In this document: one piece after another, positions 28,391 through 37,034 of the stretch
Numbering within the stretch: position 1 is the stretch's first letter
Layout of the letters: every line of letters starts with the position of its first letter
DNA from: Hoeflea sp.
Lineage (GTDB): Bacteria > Pseudomonadota > Alphaproteobacteria > Rhizobiales > Rhizobiaceae
Assembly (NCBI GenBank): GCA_020637795.1
Contig: JACKJT010000002.1
Span: 124,001-188,000 of the forward strand
DNA: 64,000 bases
Direction of reading: 5' to 3'
Notes under the pieces: model-generated
What the model was told of the DNA's origin: nothing
The model's database searches: none
What the model saw: only the letters and a program-made list of their open reading frames with translations
Translations under genes and position numbers: made by a program

Positions 28391-29680
28391 TCAGCGCTTC
28401 GACACCGGCACGTAGTCGCGTGCGGCTTCGCCGACATAGAGCTGGCGGGGGCGGCCGATGCGCTGGCCCGGATCCTCGATCATTTCGCTCCACTGGGCAA
28501 TCCAGCCGACGGTGCGCGCCAATGCGAACAGCACGGTGAACATGGTGGTCGGGAAGCCGAGCGCCTTGAGCGTGATGCCCGAATAGAAGTCGATATTCGG
28601 GTACAGCTTCTTCTCGATGAAGTAGCTGTCGGTGAGCGCGATCCGCTCCAGTTCCATCGCCACTTCGAGCATCGGGTCGTCCTTGATGCCGAGTTCGCCC
28701 AGCACTTCGTGCGTGGTCTTCTGCATGATCTTGGCGCGCGGATCGTAGTTCTTGTAGACCCGGTGACCGAAGCCCATCAGGCGGAACGGATCGTTCTTGT
28801 CCTTGGCGCGGTTCACATATTCCGGGATCTTGTCGACAGTGCCGATTTCCGAGAGCATGTTGAGCGCCGCTTCGTTGGCGCCACCATGGGCCGGGCCCCA
28901 GAGGCAGGCGATGCCGGCCGCGATGCAGGCGAACGGATTGGCGCCCGACGAACCGGCGAGACGAACGGTCGATGTCGAGGCGTTCTGCTCGTGATCGGCG
29001 TGCAGGATGAAGATGCGGTCCATGGCGCGTGCCAGCACCGGATTGACCTCATACTCCTCGCACGGCACGGCAAAGCACATGCGCAGGAAGTTCGAGGCAT
29101 AGTCGAGGTTGTTGGTCGGATACACGAACGGTTGGCCGATATGGTACTTGTAGGCCATTGCCGCAAGCGTCGGCATCTTGGCGATCATCCGCATCGAGGC
29201 GACCATCCGCTGATGCGGATCGGTGATGTCGGTTGAATCGTGATAGAACGCCGACAGCGCGCCGACGCAGCCGCACATCACGGCCATCGGGTGCGCATCA
29301 CGGCGGAAACCGGTGAAGAACCGGCTCATCTGCTCGTGCACCATGGTGTGGCGGGTGACGCGGTAATCGAAATCGGCCTTCTGTGTGGCGGTCGGCAGTT
29401 CGCCGTAAAGCAGCAGGTAGCAGACTTCGAGGAAGTCGCCGTGCTCGGCCAGCTGGTCGATCGGGTAGCCGCGATGCAGCAAGATGCCTTCGTCGCCATC
29501 GATGAAGGTGATCTTGGATTCGCAAGACGCCGTGGAAGTGAAACCCGGATCGTAGGTAAAGGCTCCGGTGTTCTTGTAAAGCGTGCCGATGTCGACGACG
29601 TCGGGACCGATGGTGCCGGTTTTGACCGGCAGGTCGATCTCTTTGCCGTCCATAATGATTTTTGCGTTCTTGTCTGCCAT
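28391..29680 (-). CDS. gltA: Citrate synthase (type II)
   Basis: Condenses acetyl-CoA and oxaloacetate, entry to the TCA cycle. 429 residues, the size of the hexameric gram-negative type. Active-site blocks: PAHGGANEAALNML, ILHADHEQNASTSTVR and the conserved GFGHRVYKNYDPRAKIM. ATG 29680 (MADKNAKIIMDG) is chosen because AGGA lies just before it; a longer frame would use codons made from the ribosome site itself. In several rhizobia gltX lies next to gltA; here comEC follows directly. Confidence 0.97.
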   Translation of the reverse strand: MADKNAKIIMDGKEIDLPVKTGTIGPDVVDIGTLYKNTGAFTYDPGFTSTASCESKITFIDGDEGILLHRGYPIDQLAEHGDFLEVCYLLLYGELPTATQKADFDYRVTRHTMVHEQMSRFFTGFRRDAHPMAVMCGCVGALSAFYHDSTDITDPHQRMVASMRMIAKMPTLAAMAYKYHIGQPFVYPTNNLDYASNFLRMCFAVPCEEYEVNPVLARAMDRIFILHADHEQNASTSTVRLAGSSGANPFACIAAGIACLWGPAHGGANEAALNMLSEIGTVDKIPEYVNRAKDKNDPFRLMGFGHRVYKNYDPRAKIMQKTTHEVLGELGIKDDPMLEVAMELERIALTDSYFIEKKLYPNIDFYSGITLKALGFPTTMFTVLFALARTVGWIAQWSEMIEDPGQRIGRPRQLYVGEAARDYVPVSKR

Positions 29681-29997
29681 GGCATGTCCTTCCACAAATG
29701 CAGGCGTTCGGCGCTTGGCCGACGTCTTGGATGACCGTCAGGGGTCTAGCTATCTGATTTGGAGCACCGTGCCAAGCTATGCGGATGGCTAATTGTCGGC
29801 CGGGGAGTGGATGTGCAAGGGCCCGGAATTGCGCCCTTTGGCAAATGTTAAGACTTTGGAATTGTGTCACAAACACCACGGCACGGGGGTGCGTCAACGA
29901 CTAATGGATGGTTGCGGTCAGGCGGGCGCAATTGCAATTTATGGTGGCAATACCGGGCGTTTCGGTGGTAGTCTTGCAGACGACAGGCGAGGCGTGC
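29681..29997. other. Divergent gltA/comEC intergenic region
   Basis: 317 bp between the two start codons. It holds no recognisable gene. A short inverted repeat AAGGGC/GCCCTT lies at 29817-29838, followed by an A/T-richer stretch. It presumably contains promoters for both genes. No remnant of gltX was seen. Confidence 0.5.
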
Positions 29998-32445
29998 ATG
30001 ACGCAGGCAAAACGCGAACAGTTCGAACCCGGTTCAGTCGTTGTGATAGAGGCTGAAAAGCCGCTCGCCCGGGCGCATGTCATCCACGATGCGCCGCTCG
30101 CGTTGCGGCATGCCAGGCGCTTGAGCGCGCCGCAGCAAGTCCGGCATGGCGGCCGCGGCCTGGTCCGCCTGCGGCAGGCGATTGCGACAGCTGCTGCGGC
30201 GGAGAGGGAGCAGGGGCTCGCCTTCCTGTTTGTCCCCGTGGCCATGGGCGCCGGCGCCGGTCTTTTCTACATGGCGCCCGCCGATCCGCCTCTTGTGGTC
30301 CTCGCCGTTGGCCTGGTTGTGGCGTTGCTGTTCGCTGTCTTGACCCGTGAAAACCATGTCGCCGCCGCACGTTGCGCCGGCTACGCGGCTGCCCTGTTCG
30401 CGGGTGCGCTGGCCTCGGCTGTCGAGGTTCACAACGGTGCCATCCTGCTTGATTCAGACGTGACCACCACGATCACCGGAACCGTCGAGGCCCGGGAGTT
30501 CGATGCCGACGGCAGGGTCCGCTACCTTGTCAGGTTGACCTCCACCACTGAGCCGGAAATCCGGCGCCCGCCATTGCGCGTTCGTCTTGCGGCCCGAAGC
30601 CGCCACGAGCCAGTGCCTGTCGGGGCGGTGATTTCGGGGCGAGCGCGATTGTCCGCACCCTCCGGTCCGGTCATGCCGGGCGGGTATGACTTTGCCTTCC
30701 GCGCCTTTTTCGACGGCATAGGGGCGCAGGGCTTCTTCTATCGGGCCCCTGTCCAGTCTGGCCCGCCGGAGACGGTGGACGGTTGGTTCCGCTCGGCCCG
30801 GTTGGGGTTGCGGAGCACGAGGGAACACATCTCGGCCCGGATCCGCGACGTGTTGCCGGGAGATCCGGGCGGCATCGCCGCGGCTCTCGCGGTGTCCGAC
30901 CGGCGCGGCATCAGCGAACCGGTGGTTGACGCGTTGCGCGCAACCGGGCTCGCGCATATCCTGGCGATCTCGGGGCTGCACATGGCGCTCGCCGCGGGCA
31001 CCCTCTATATCGGCATACGCAAGGCTCTGGCTGTCTTTCCGGTCCTGGTGGAGGCCTTGCCGGTCAAGAAATTCGCGGCGATCGGAGCGCTGATGACCGC
31101 CACCGCCTATCTGCTGATATCCGGCGGCAGCGTTGCCACCCAGCGCGCCTGGGTGATGCTTGCCATCATGCTCATCGCAGTGCTGGCCGACCGGCCGGCG
31201 CTGACCATGCGCAATGTCGCGCTGGCGGCGATCGCCATCATCCTGATTTCGCCATCCGCGGTTGTCGGCCCCGGTTTCCAGATGTCCTTTGCCGCCACCG
31301 CCGCGCTGATCTCGGCCTATGCCGCGATTGCCATGCGCGCCCGCCACGAATCCGCGGGGCCGGATATCCGGCTGTCCGGATCGGCGCCGCGCCGCTGGCT
31401 GGCGACTGCGGCCAAGGCCTTGATTGGGCTGGCGATCACCTCGCTCGTGGCCGGGTTCGCCACCGGGCTGTTCTCCGCCCATCATTTCCACCGGGTTGCC
31501 GGCAACGGACTTCTCGCCAATCTCATGGCCATGCCGCTGGTGACATTCGTCATCATGCCCGCCGGGCTTCTCGCGATGCTGCTGATGCCATTCGGGCTGG
31601 ATGCCTGGCCGCTCCTGGTGATGGGGCAGGGGCTGGAGGGCGTCATCGCCACCGCCAATTACGTTCACTCGCTTGGCGGCGATTTCAATGTCGGGCAAAT
31701 CCCCTTGATGACGACATTACTTGCCGGGGCGGGCTTCGTCATCCTGGTGTTCCTCAGAAGCAGGCTGCGCCTTGCCGGTCTTGCACTGATCGGCCTCAGC
31801 GCCATGTGCGCGTTGCCACCGGTTGCGCCGCACGGACCCGATATCCTCGTCAGCGAAAGCGGCGACCTGGTGGGCCTCGCCGGCCCCGCAGGATTGGCCA
31901 GCAACGCGGCGCGGCCAAACGATTTCGTTTTCGGCCAATGGCGGACGGCGCTGCGCGCCGCGCCGCATCTTCCGCCTGTCGTCGTGCCGGAGGCCGAAGT
32001 TGCACCCGGCGCGGCGCGGGACTCCGGCACGCTCGACCGGCTGCTGGCATCCGCCGCAAGCCAGCCCTCGCGCTTTCACTGCGCCGGCCGCGGTGTCTGT
32101 GCCGCCATCCACGCCGGGGCAGCCATTGTCGCCATCGATGACGCGGCGCTGATTGGCGCAGCCTGCGACCGGGCCGATCTGGTGATAGTGGCGATTCCGG
32201 TCTATCTCGGCGCCTGCCGCTCCGGCGCCACGCTGGTCACCTCGCGAAGTCTGCGCCGCTCCGGAGCCTTGGCCATCACCGTCGGCGGACATGACCGATC
32301 GACCGCGACCTCGCAATACGGGGCGGGCGGTCAGCAGGCAAGGCCGGTGTTCAGGATTAACGCCGCACTGCAGGGCGTCATCCGCCCCTGGACGATCCAG
32401 CGCTATTATGATTGGCGCACCGGCAGGTTCGACCTGCCTGGCTGA
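29998..32445 (+). CDS. comEC: ComEC/Rec2 family competence membrane protein
   Basis: Inner-membrane channel for single-stranded DNA during transformation, or its relic in non-competent bacteria. 815 residues: N-terminal helices, a DUF4131-like OB domain (about 120-240), then the Competence domain with the hallmark LAHILAISGLHMALAAG and many helices. The C-terminal ~220 residues lack the HxHxDH zinc motif of the beta-lactamase-like domain found in Gram-positive ComEC. ATG 29998 follows a GCGAGG site; an upstream in-frame ATG at 29908 would add 30 residues. Confidence 0.88.
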   Translation: MTQAKREQFEPGSVVVIEAEKPLARAHVIHDAPLALRHARRLSAPQQVRHGGRGLVRLRQAIATAAAAEREQGLAFLFVPVAMGAGAGLFYMAPADPPLVVLAVGLVVALLFAVLTRENHVAAARCAGYAAALFAGALASAVEVHNGAILLDSDVTTTITGTVEAREFDADGRVRYLVRLTSTTEPEIRRPPLRVRLAARSRHEPVPVGAVISGRARLSAPSGPVMPGGYDFAFRAFFDGIGAQGFFYRAPVQSGPPETVDGWFRSARLGLRSTREHISARIRDVLPGDPGGIAAALAVSDRRGISEPVVDALRATGLAHILAISGLHMALAAGTLYIGIRKALAVFPVLVEALPVKKFAAIGALMTATAYLLISGGSVATQRAWVMLAIMLIAVLADRPALTMRNVALAAIAIILISPSAVVGPGFQMSFAATAALISAYAAIAMRARHESAGPDIRLSGSAPRRWLATAAKALIGLAITSLVAGFATGLFSAHHFHRVAGNGLLANLMAMPLVTFVIMPAGLLAMLLMPFGLDAWPLLVMGQGLEGVIATANYVHSLGGDFNVGQIPLMTTLLAGAGFVILVFLRSRLRLAGLALIGLSAMCALPPVAPHGPDILVSESGDLVGLAGPAGLASNAARPNDFVFGQWRTALRAAPHLPPVVVPEAEVAPGAARDSGTLDRLLASAASQPSRFHCAGRGVCAAIHAGAAIVAIDDAALIGAACDRADLVIVAIPVYLGACRSGATLVTSRSLRRSGALAITVGGHDRSTATSQYGAGGQQARPVFRINAALQGVIRPWTIQRYYDWRTGRFDLPG

Positions 32446-32551
32446 GCCGTGCCGGTTGCCATGCAACGATGTTCCTGACACGTGCCGTGGTCAGACGGAC
32501 TCGCCTGACACCGGCAAGATCCTCTGGATTCAGACTGAGAGAACGTGCCTT

Positions 32552-32679
32552 GTGCGTCCAGCCGGACGCACGGCCTAGCGTAATTCCAGCGAAAGTGGGA
32601 ACCGGTTTCGCGTCAAGAATTACGTAAAAACAATAAGATAGAGATTTTTAATGACTCCGCTTTCACCGGAAATGCTCTA
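32552..32679. repeat. Rhizobial-type palindromic repeat (two nested hairpin units)
   Basis: First unit: GTGCGTCC, loop AGCC, GGACGCAC (32552-32571). Second unit: outer arms CGTAATTC/GAATTACG (32579-32586 with 32617-32624) enclosing GCGAAA/TTTCGC (32589-32594 with 32606-32611). The tail to ATGCTCTAG includes a GTAAAAACAATAAGATAGAG segment. The composition matches short intergenic repeats I recall in Rhizobiales genomes. The end of the element supplies the stop codon of lexA (minus strand). Confidence 0.7.
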
Positions 32680-33393
32680 GTGATAACGGCGGATCAACCC
32701 GACCAGCTTGCCCTGGACCTTGACCCGGTCGGGCCCGAAGATGCGGGTCTCGTAGGCCGGGTTGGCGGCTTCGAGCGCGATCGAGGCACCCTTGCGGCGA
32801 AACCGCTTCAGGGTCGCTTCCTCGTCATCGACCAGTGCCACGATGATGTCGCCGGGATTGGCCGTCGACATGTTGCGGATCACGACCGTGTCGCCGTCGA
32901 AGATGCCGGCGTCGATCATCGAATCGCCCTTGACCTCGAGCGCGTAGTGGTCTCCGGGTCCGATCATTTCGGCAGGCACGGTGATGTTGTGGGTGATGTT
33001 CTGGATCGCCGAGATCGGCACGCCAGCGGCAATGCGGCCCATCATCGGCACTTCGGCCACCTGCGACGGCTCGACATTCGCGGGCTCGGCGCGCCGCACC
33101 GGTTCGGGCTGCTTGCCCAGGCTGCCTTCGATCACGCTCGGCGAGAACCCGCGGCGCGGCTGCAGGCCGGCCTGGTAGCTGTCGGGCAGCTTGATCACCT
33201 CGAGAGCCCGCGCCCGGTTCGGCAACCGGCGAATGAAGCCGCGCTCCTCGAGCGCCATGATCAGCCGATGAATCCCGGACTTGGACGCCAGGTCGAGCGC
33301 GTCTTTCATCTCGTCAAAGGACGGCGGGATTCCGCTTTCCTTCATCCGTTCGTTGATGAAGAGGAGAAGTTCGTGCTGTTTGCGCGTCAACAT
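32677..33393 (-). CDS. lexA: LexA repressor, SOS regulator
   Basis: SOS repressor that self-cleaves with RecA. 238 residues. N-terminal winged helix (MLTRKQHELLLFINERMKE...SKSGIHRLI), self-cleavage site Ala-Gly in RIAAGVPIS, catalytic Ser in KGDSMIDAG and catalytic Lys in EATLKRFRR. ATG 33393 is the family start; upstream in-frame residues (MFHSGQRAG) cross the promoter. An alphaproteobacterial SOS box lies about 65 bases upstream, so the gene should be autoregulated. In rhizobia moeA is normally its upstream neighbour; here a 20-kb island intervenes. Confidence 0.96.
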   Translation of the reverse strand: MLTRKQHELLLFINERMKESGIPPSFDEMKDALDLASKSGIHRLIMALEERGFIRRLPNRARALEVIKLPDSYQAGLQPRRGFSPSVIEGSLGKQPEPVRRAEPANVEPSQVAEVPMMGRIAAGVPISAIQNITHNITVPAEMIGPGDHYALEVKGDSMIDAGIFDGDTVVIRNMSTANPGDIIVALVDDEEATLKRFRRKGASIALEAANPAYETRIFGPDRVKVQGKLVGLIRRYH

Positions 33394-33458
33394 TGGCGAA
33401 GGACCCCGGCGGCCGGCTCTTTGGCCGGAATGAAACAAAACCAGAACTCAGGTATCAT

Positions 33459-33473
33459 GTTCCATATGTGTTC
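33459..33473. promoter_or_regulatory. LexA-binding SOS box, GTTC-N7-GTTC
   Basis: GTTCCATATGTGTTC, an exact match to the alphaproteobacterial LexA operator GTTC-N7-GTTC, in the lexA promoter. Confidence 0.88.
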
Positions 33474-33938
33474 CGCAAGGGGTAAAGAAACAATGAAGGA
33501 ACATTGGAGGCGCGAACCGGAAACGGGAGCGGAACACCCGTCATGGCGATGCCGGTGGGCTGAAAATGCGGCTGGAAAGCCGTTTTCATCGAAAAATCAT
33601 AGGCTTCCAGTCAGGCCTTTCGCCAGGGCCGGTGTGTGCGGCCTGATCGGCAAAAGCGTGCTTTCAGGCACAGCCATACTGCCGCCTCCTGAAGTTTTCC
33701 CGCGAATGCGGCCTGCAATGGCATCCGGTCGGGCGATTCGCAATGTGGTGCAGCGGCCATTTGACTTCCGGACCACAGCGGCACGCTGATCCGGTCCGAG
33801 CTCCGTCCGGAAGGCGCGGCGAGCGCTGAAGCGATACCACGTCGTGGGATGCGATCTTCAGCGGCCAGATACCCGGTAGTTGCCGGCGTCCTGCAATCGG
33901 CCAACTCTTGAAATTGCACCCGCTCGGGAACCCGCGCC
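33474..33938. other. 465-bp spacer between lexA promoter and the iclR gene
   Basis: No convincing gene. A plus-strand frame from ATG 33493 to 33789 would give 98 residues with many Arg/Pro and no recognised family or good codon bias; a minus-strand frame overlaps iclR out of phase and is a shadow. The stretch lies where core DNA meets the catabolic island and may be insertion scar or gene remnant. Confidence 0.5.
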
Positions 33939-34718
33939 TCAGAGGCTGATGCGGACCGGCAGGTCGAAATCATTGTCCTGCCTGACCGCTTCGGCGGCCG
34001 CAAACAGGGCTTTCTTGTACTCCGCGAAGTTCTTCCTAAACCGGTCTGTGACGCCGCCCAGCGCCAGCGCCACGGGCTGCCCCTGCAACTCCGCCGGAAG
34101 CCGTAGCGCCAGGGTGGCGCCGCCTTCGAGTGGCGTGTTTTCCGCATAGGCATAGCCGTTTTCACGGATCTCCTTGATTCGCCCCAGGATGGTCTTGGTG
34201 TCGGTGCGTTCGCTGGGGTTCTGCGTCGCGATGTTGGCGCGGCGGACGATGTTGTCGATCTTGTCTTCGGGCAGCGTGCTGAGCAGGATCCATCCCGCCG
34301 CCGAGAGCGTGATCGGCCGCATGAAGCCTTCGTCGATGTGAAAGCGCAGTGCGTGAATGGATTCCTTGGTGCGGGTGTATTGCAGGTAGATGTCGTTCTT
34401 GGTGCCCAGGAACACGCCTTCGCCGGTTGCCGCGTGTAAATCGTTCAGCGCATCGATCATCTGTCCGGAACCGAACATGACCCGCGGAATCCAGTCTCCG
34501 AGCGCCGTCAGCTTCGGGGTCGGGAAGTAGTCCCGCGTGCTTCGGTCGAAATTCAGATAACCGAGATTGACCAGTGTCTTGAGCATCACGGTGGTGCTCG
34601 ATTGCGGGTAACCGAGATCGCTCGCCATCTGCGACATGGAGCGCGGCTGCTGCGCCAGCTTGAAAGATTCGAGGATCTCGATGGCGCGCGTCGCTGATTT
34701 GACTTGGGGATTTGCCAT
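33939..34718 (-). CDS. IclR family transcriptional regulator of the catabolic island
   Basis: 259 residues: N-terminal winged helix-turn-helix (about 5-65, VKSATRAIEILESFKL then SMSQMASDLGYPQSSTTVMLKTL) and a C-terminal GAF-like effector domain (about 75-255). IclR proteins bind short palindromes and respond to aromatic or acidic metabolites. ATG 34718 follows GGGAGG. It is divergent from the first SDR gene with a 14-bp palindrome in the shared promoter; the same palindrome occurs before the AMP-ligase operon, so it is the likely regulator of both. The effector is unknown, perhaps the substrate or a CoA ester. Confidence 0.92.
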   Translation of the reverse strand: MANPQVKSATRAIEILESFKLAQQPRSMSQMASDLGYPQSSTTVMLKTLVNLGYLNFDRSTRDYFPTPKLTALGDWIPRVMFGSGQMIDALNDLHAATGEGVFLGTKNDIYLQYTRTKESIHALRFHIDEGFMRPITLSAAGWILLSTLPEDKIDNIVRRANIATQNPSERTDTKTILGRIKEIRENGYAYAENTPLEGGATLALRLPAELQGQPVALALGGVTDRFRKNFAEYKKALFAAAEAVRQDNDFDLPVRISL

Positions 34719-34736
34719 GCCCGTTTTCCTCCCAAA

Positions 34737-34750
34737 TTCACATCTGTGAA
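34737..34750. promoter_or_regulatory. Palindrome in iclR/SDR promoter, putative IclR operator 1
   Basis: TTCACATCTGTGAA: 6-bp perfect arms with a 2-bp centre, 18 bases upstream of the iclR start. An identical copy is at 42838-42851, and the next few bases (AxTC) are also similar. Confidence 0.7.
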
Positions 34751-34920
34751 ATTCTGCCCCACATAAGAATATTTCTACTGGAATTGGCGGAAACATGCCA
34801 GTTTCTTTTCCAGACAAGACGCCGGGTTGAAGCGCGGCAGGAGGATGCGACCGGATCGCCTTTCGCGCTCGAAACCGGCTCCGCTGGAGGAAATCGGATG
34901 CTGTATCGGAAGATCTTGCA

Positions 34921-35679
34921 ATGAGCGGCAGGCTCGAGGGACGCGTCGCACTCGTCGTCGGCGGCGGTCAGGGCATCGGCCGCGCAATCTGCGAGGCCTA
35001 TGCCCGCGAGGGAGCTGCCGTCGGTGTCGTCGACATCCGCCAGGACACCGCCGAGCAGGCAGCAGAGGCGCTTCGCGCATCCGGCGGCAAGGCCATCGCG
35101 ATCACCGGCAATGCCGCCAAGCGTGACGAGGTCTTTGCCGCCGCTGAGGCAGCGCGGGAGGCTTTCGGGCCGGTGACGGTTCTGGTCAACAATGCCATGT
35201 GGAACCGTTACGGCCCGCTGGAAGAGCAGTCCGAGGGGACCATCGGCAGGATGATCGACGTCGGCTTCAAGGGCGTCATCTGGGGGTATCAGGCGGTTCT
35301 CGAGCAGATGCGCGGCGCCGGCGGCGGAGCGATCGTCAATATCGCGTCCCCTTCGGCGGTTCTGGCGATGAAGCACGGCATCATGTACAGCGCGATCAAG
35401 GCCGCGGTTGCCGCGGCCACGCGCAGCGCGGCCGCCGAATACGGCGCCGACAATATCCGGGTCAACGCGATTGCCCCGGGTTCCACCCGCACAGACGGCG
35501 CCATGCGGGTGGTGACGGAGGAGGCCTGGGAGCGCCGTCGCCAGCGCGTGCCGCTGGGGAGGCTGGGCGAGCCCGAGGATATCGCGCGCGCCGCCGTCTA
35601 TCTGGCATCCGAAGAGTCATCCTACGTCACGGGCGACATGTTGTTTGTCGACGGGGGAATTACCTACGCGTTCTCGTAG
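34921..35679 (+). CDS. SDR family oxidoreductase
   Basis: Classical short-chain dehydrogenase, 252 residues, probably NAD(P)-dependent oxidation of an alcohol or reduction of a ketone. Cofactor motif is GGGQGIG at 14-20 (Gly in place of the usual Thr), then NNA, catalytic Tyr156 and Lys160 in YSAIK with Ser in NIASPS, and C-terminal LFVDGG. First gene of the plus-strand operon divergent from iclR. In the pathway model it could oxidise a ring alcohol to a ketone. Exact substrate cannot be read from sequence. Confidence 0.9.
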   Translation: MSGRLEGRVALVVGGGQGIGRAICEAYAREGAAVGVVDIRQDTAEQAAEALRASGGKAIAITGNAAKRDEVFAAAEAAREAFGPVTVLVNNAMWNRYGPLEEQSEGTIGRMIDVGFKGVIWGYQAVLEQMRGAGGGAIVNIASPSAVLAMKHGIMYSAIKAAVAAATRSAAAEYGADNIRVNAIAPGSTRTDGAMRVVTEEAWERRRQRVPLGRLGEPEDIARAAVYLASEESSYVTGDMLFVDGGITYAFS

Positions 35680-35735
35680 CCGGCAGGGAGCAGGCGCACG
35701 AGCAAGACTGGACAGAAATTCAACGGGAGGAAACC

Positions 35736-36962
35736 ATGAATACATTGAGGAAATCCACTGGCCTTGCCGGCATGCTGATGCTGGCCACGGCCCTTGTCGC
35801 GTCGCCTGCGAGCGCGGAAATCTCGGACAATGTCGTCCGCATCGGCGTGATGGCCGACCAGTCCGGCCCCTATGCCGACAATTGCGGCCCCGGTTCGGTC
35901 CTGATGGTCAAGCTGGCGATCGAGGATTTCGGCGGCTCCGTCAACGGAACCCCGATCGAGGTCGTCGTCGCTGACGACCAGAACAAGCCGGACATCGGTG
36001 TCGCCCAGGCGCTGAAATGGGTGGACGAGGAAGGCGTCGACACGATCGTCGGCTGCTCCGCATCGTCGATCGCCCATGCCGTCAACGACATCATGCGCGA
36101 CAAGCAGAAGCCCTACATCGTTTCGGGCAGCGCATCGGCGGCGATCACCAACGAATCCTGCTCGCCGATGACCACCAACTGGGCCTTCGACACCTATGCG
36201 CTGGCCAAGGGTGCGGTCGCCGCCCAGATGGCCAGGGGCATGGACAGCTGGTACTTCATCACCGTCGACTACACCTTCGGCAAGACCTGGCAGGAAGACG
36301 CCACCCGCTTCATCGAGGCCGCCGGCGGCAAGGTCATTGGCTCGACGCTGCACCCGCTCGGCACCAACGACTTCTCCTCACAGCTGCTGCAGGCCCAGGC
36401 CAGCGGTGCCAAGGCCATCGGCATCGCCAATGCGGGCGCCGATCTCGGCAACCTGATCAAGCAGGCCAACGAGTTCGGCGTCGTTGCCGCCGGACAGGAC
36501 CTTGCTCCGCTCGGCGTGCTGATCAACAACATCCACGCCATCGGCCTGGAGCCGACCCAGGGCATGGTGTTCTCGAGCGCAGCCTACTGGGATCGCGATG
36601 ATGACAGCCGCGCCCTGGCTCAGCGTTTCAGCGACGCCTTCAACGGACGCAAGCCAAACGAGGCGCAGCTGGTTACCTATTCGGCGGTGACCCACTACCT
36701 CAAGGCCATTGCCGCTGCCGGCGCCGATGACGGCGTTTCGGTCATGGCATCGATGCGCGAAATGTCGGTCAGCGACGCCATAGTCAAGGATGCGAAGATC
36801 CGCGCTGACGGTGTGGTCATGAAGCCGATGCTGGCCTCCAAGGTCAAGGCGCCGTCTGAATCCAAGGGCGAATGGGACTACTACGAGATCATCGGCGAAA
36901 TCGCTGCGGAGGACGCCTGGCGGTCTGAAGCCGACAGCGCCTGCGCGCTTCTCAAGAAGTAG
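35736..36962 (+). CDS. ABC transporter substrate-binding protein, branched-chain amino acid type
   Basis: Periplasmic binding protein of the Peripla_BP_6/LivK group, 408 residues. ATG 35736 follows GGGAGG and opens a Sec signal peptide (about 1-28, ending SPASA). The mature part starts with NVVRIGVMADQSGPYAD and has DDQNKPDIGVAQALKWVDEEGVD, typical of subfamilies that bind aromatic or other carboxylates instead of leucine. Cys pairs (NCGP, VGCSAS, NESCSP, DSACALL) may form disulfides. Its membrane and ATPase partners lie 11 kb downstream in the second operon. Confidence 0.93.
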   Translation: MNTLRKSTGLAGMLMLATALVASPASAEISDNVVRIGVMADQSGPYADNCGPGSVLMVKLAIEDFGGSVNGTPIEVVVADDQNKPDIGVAQALKWVDEEGVDTIVGCSASSIAHAVNDIMRDKQKPYIVSGSASAAITNESCSPMTTNWAFDTYALAKGAVAAQMARGMDSWYFITVDYTFGKTWQEDATRFIEAAGGKVIGSTLHPLGTNDFSSQLLQAQASGAKAIGIANAGADLGNLIKQANEFGVVAAGQDLAPLGVLINNIHAIGLEPTQGMVFSSAAYWDRDDDSRALAQRFSDAFNGRKPNEAQLVTYSAVTHYLKAIAAAGADDGVSVMASMREMSVSDAIVKDAKIRADGVVMKPMLASKVKAPSESKGEWDYYEIIGEIAAEDAWRSEADSACALLKK

Positions 36963-37034
36963 GTTGACCTGAACCTGCGCGGCCGGACCTTTGTTCCGGC
37001 CGCGCCTGTTCCCGAATGCATTTCAGGGCCCGAC

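Noticed and set aside
33493..33789. Possible small gene of 98 codons after the SOS box
   Set aside because: Arg/Pro-rich, no family, and it lies in the seam region; not supported.
34737..34750. Reading the palindrome as a CRP or FadR site
   Set aside because: CRP sites have TGTGA outside and TCACA inside; here the order is inverted with a 2-bp centre. Two identical copies at both operon heads next to an iclR gene fit an IclR operator better.
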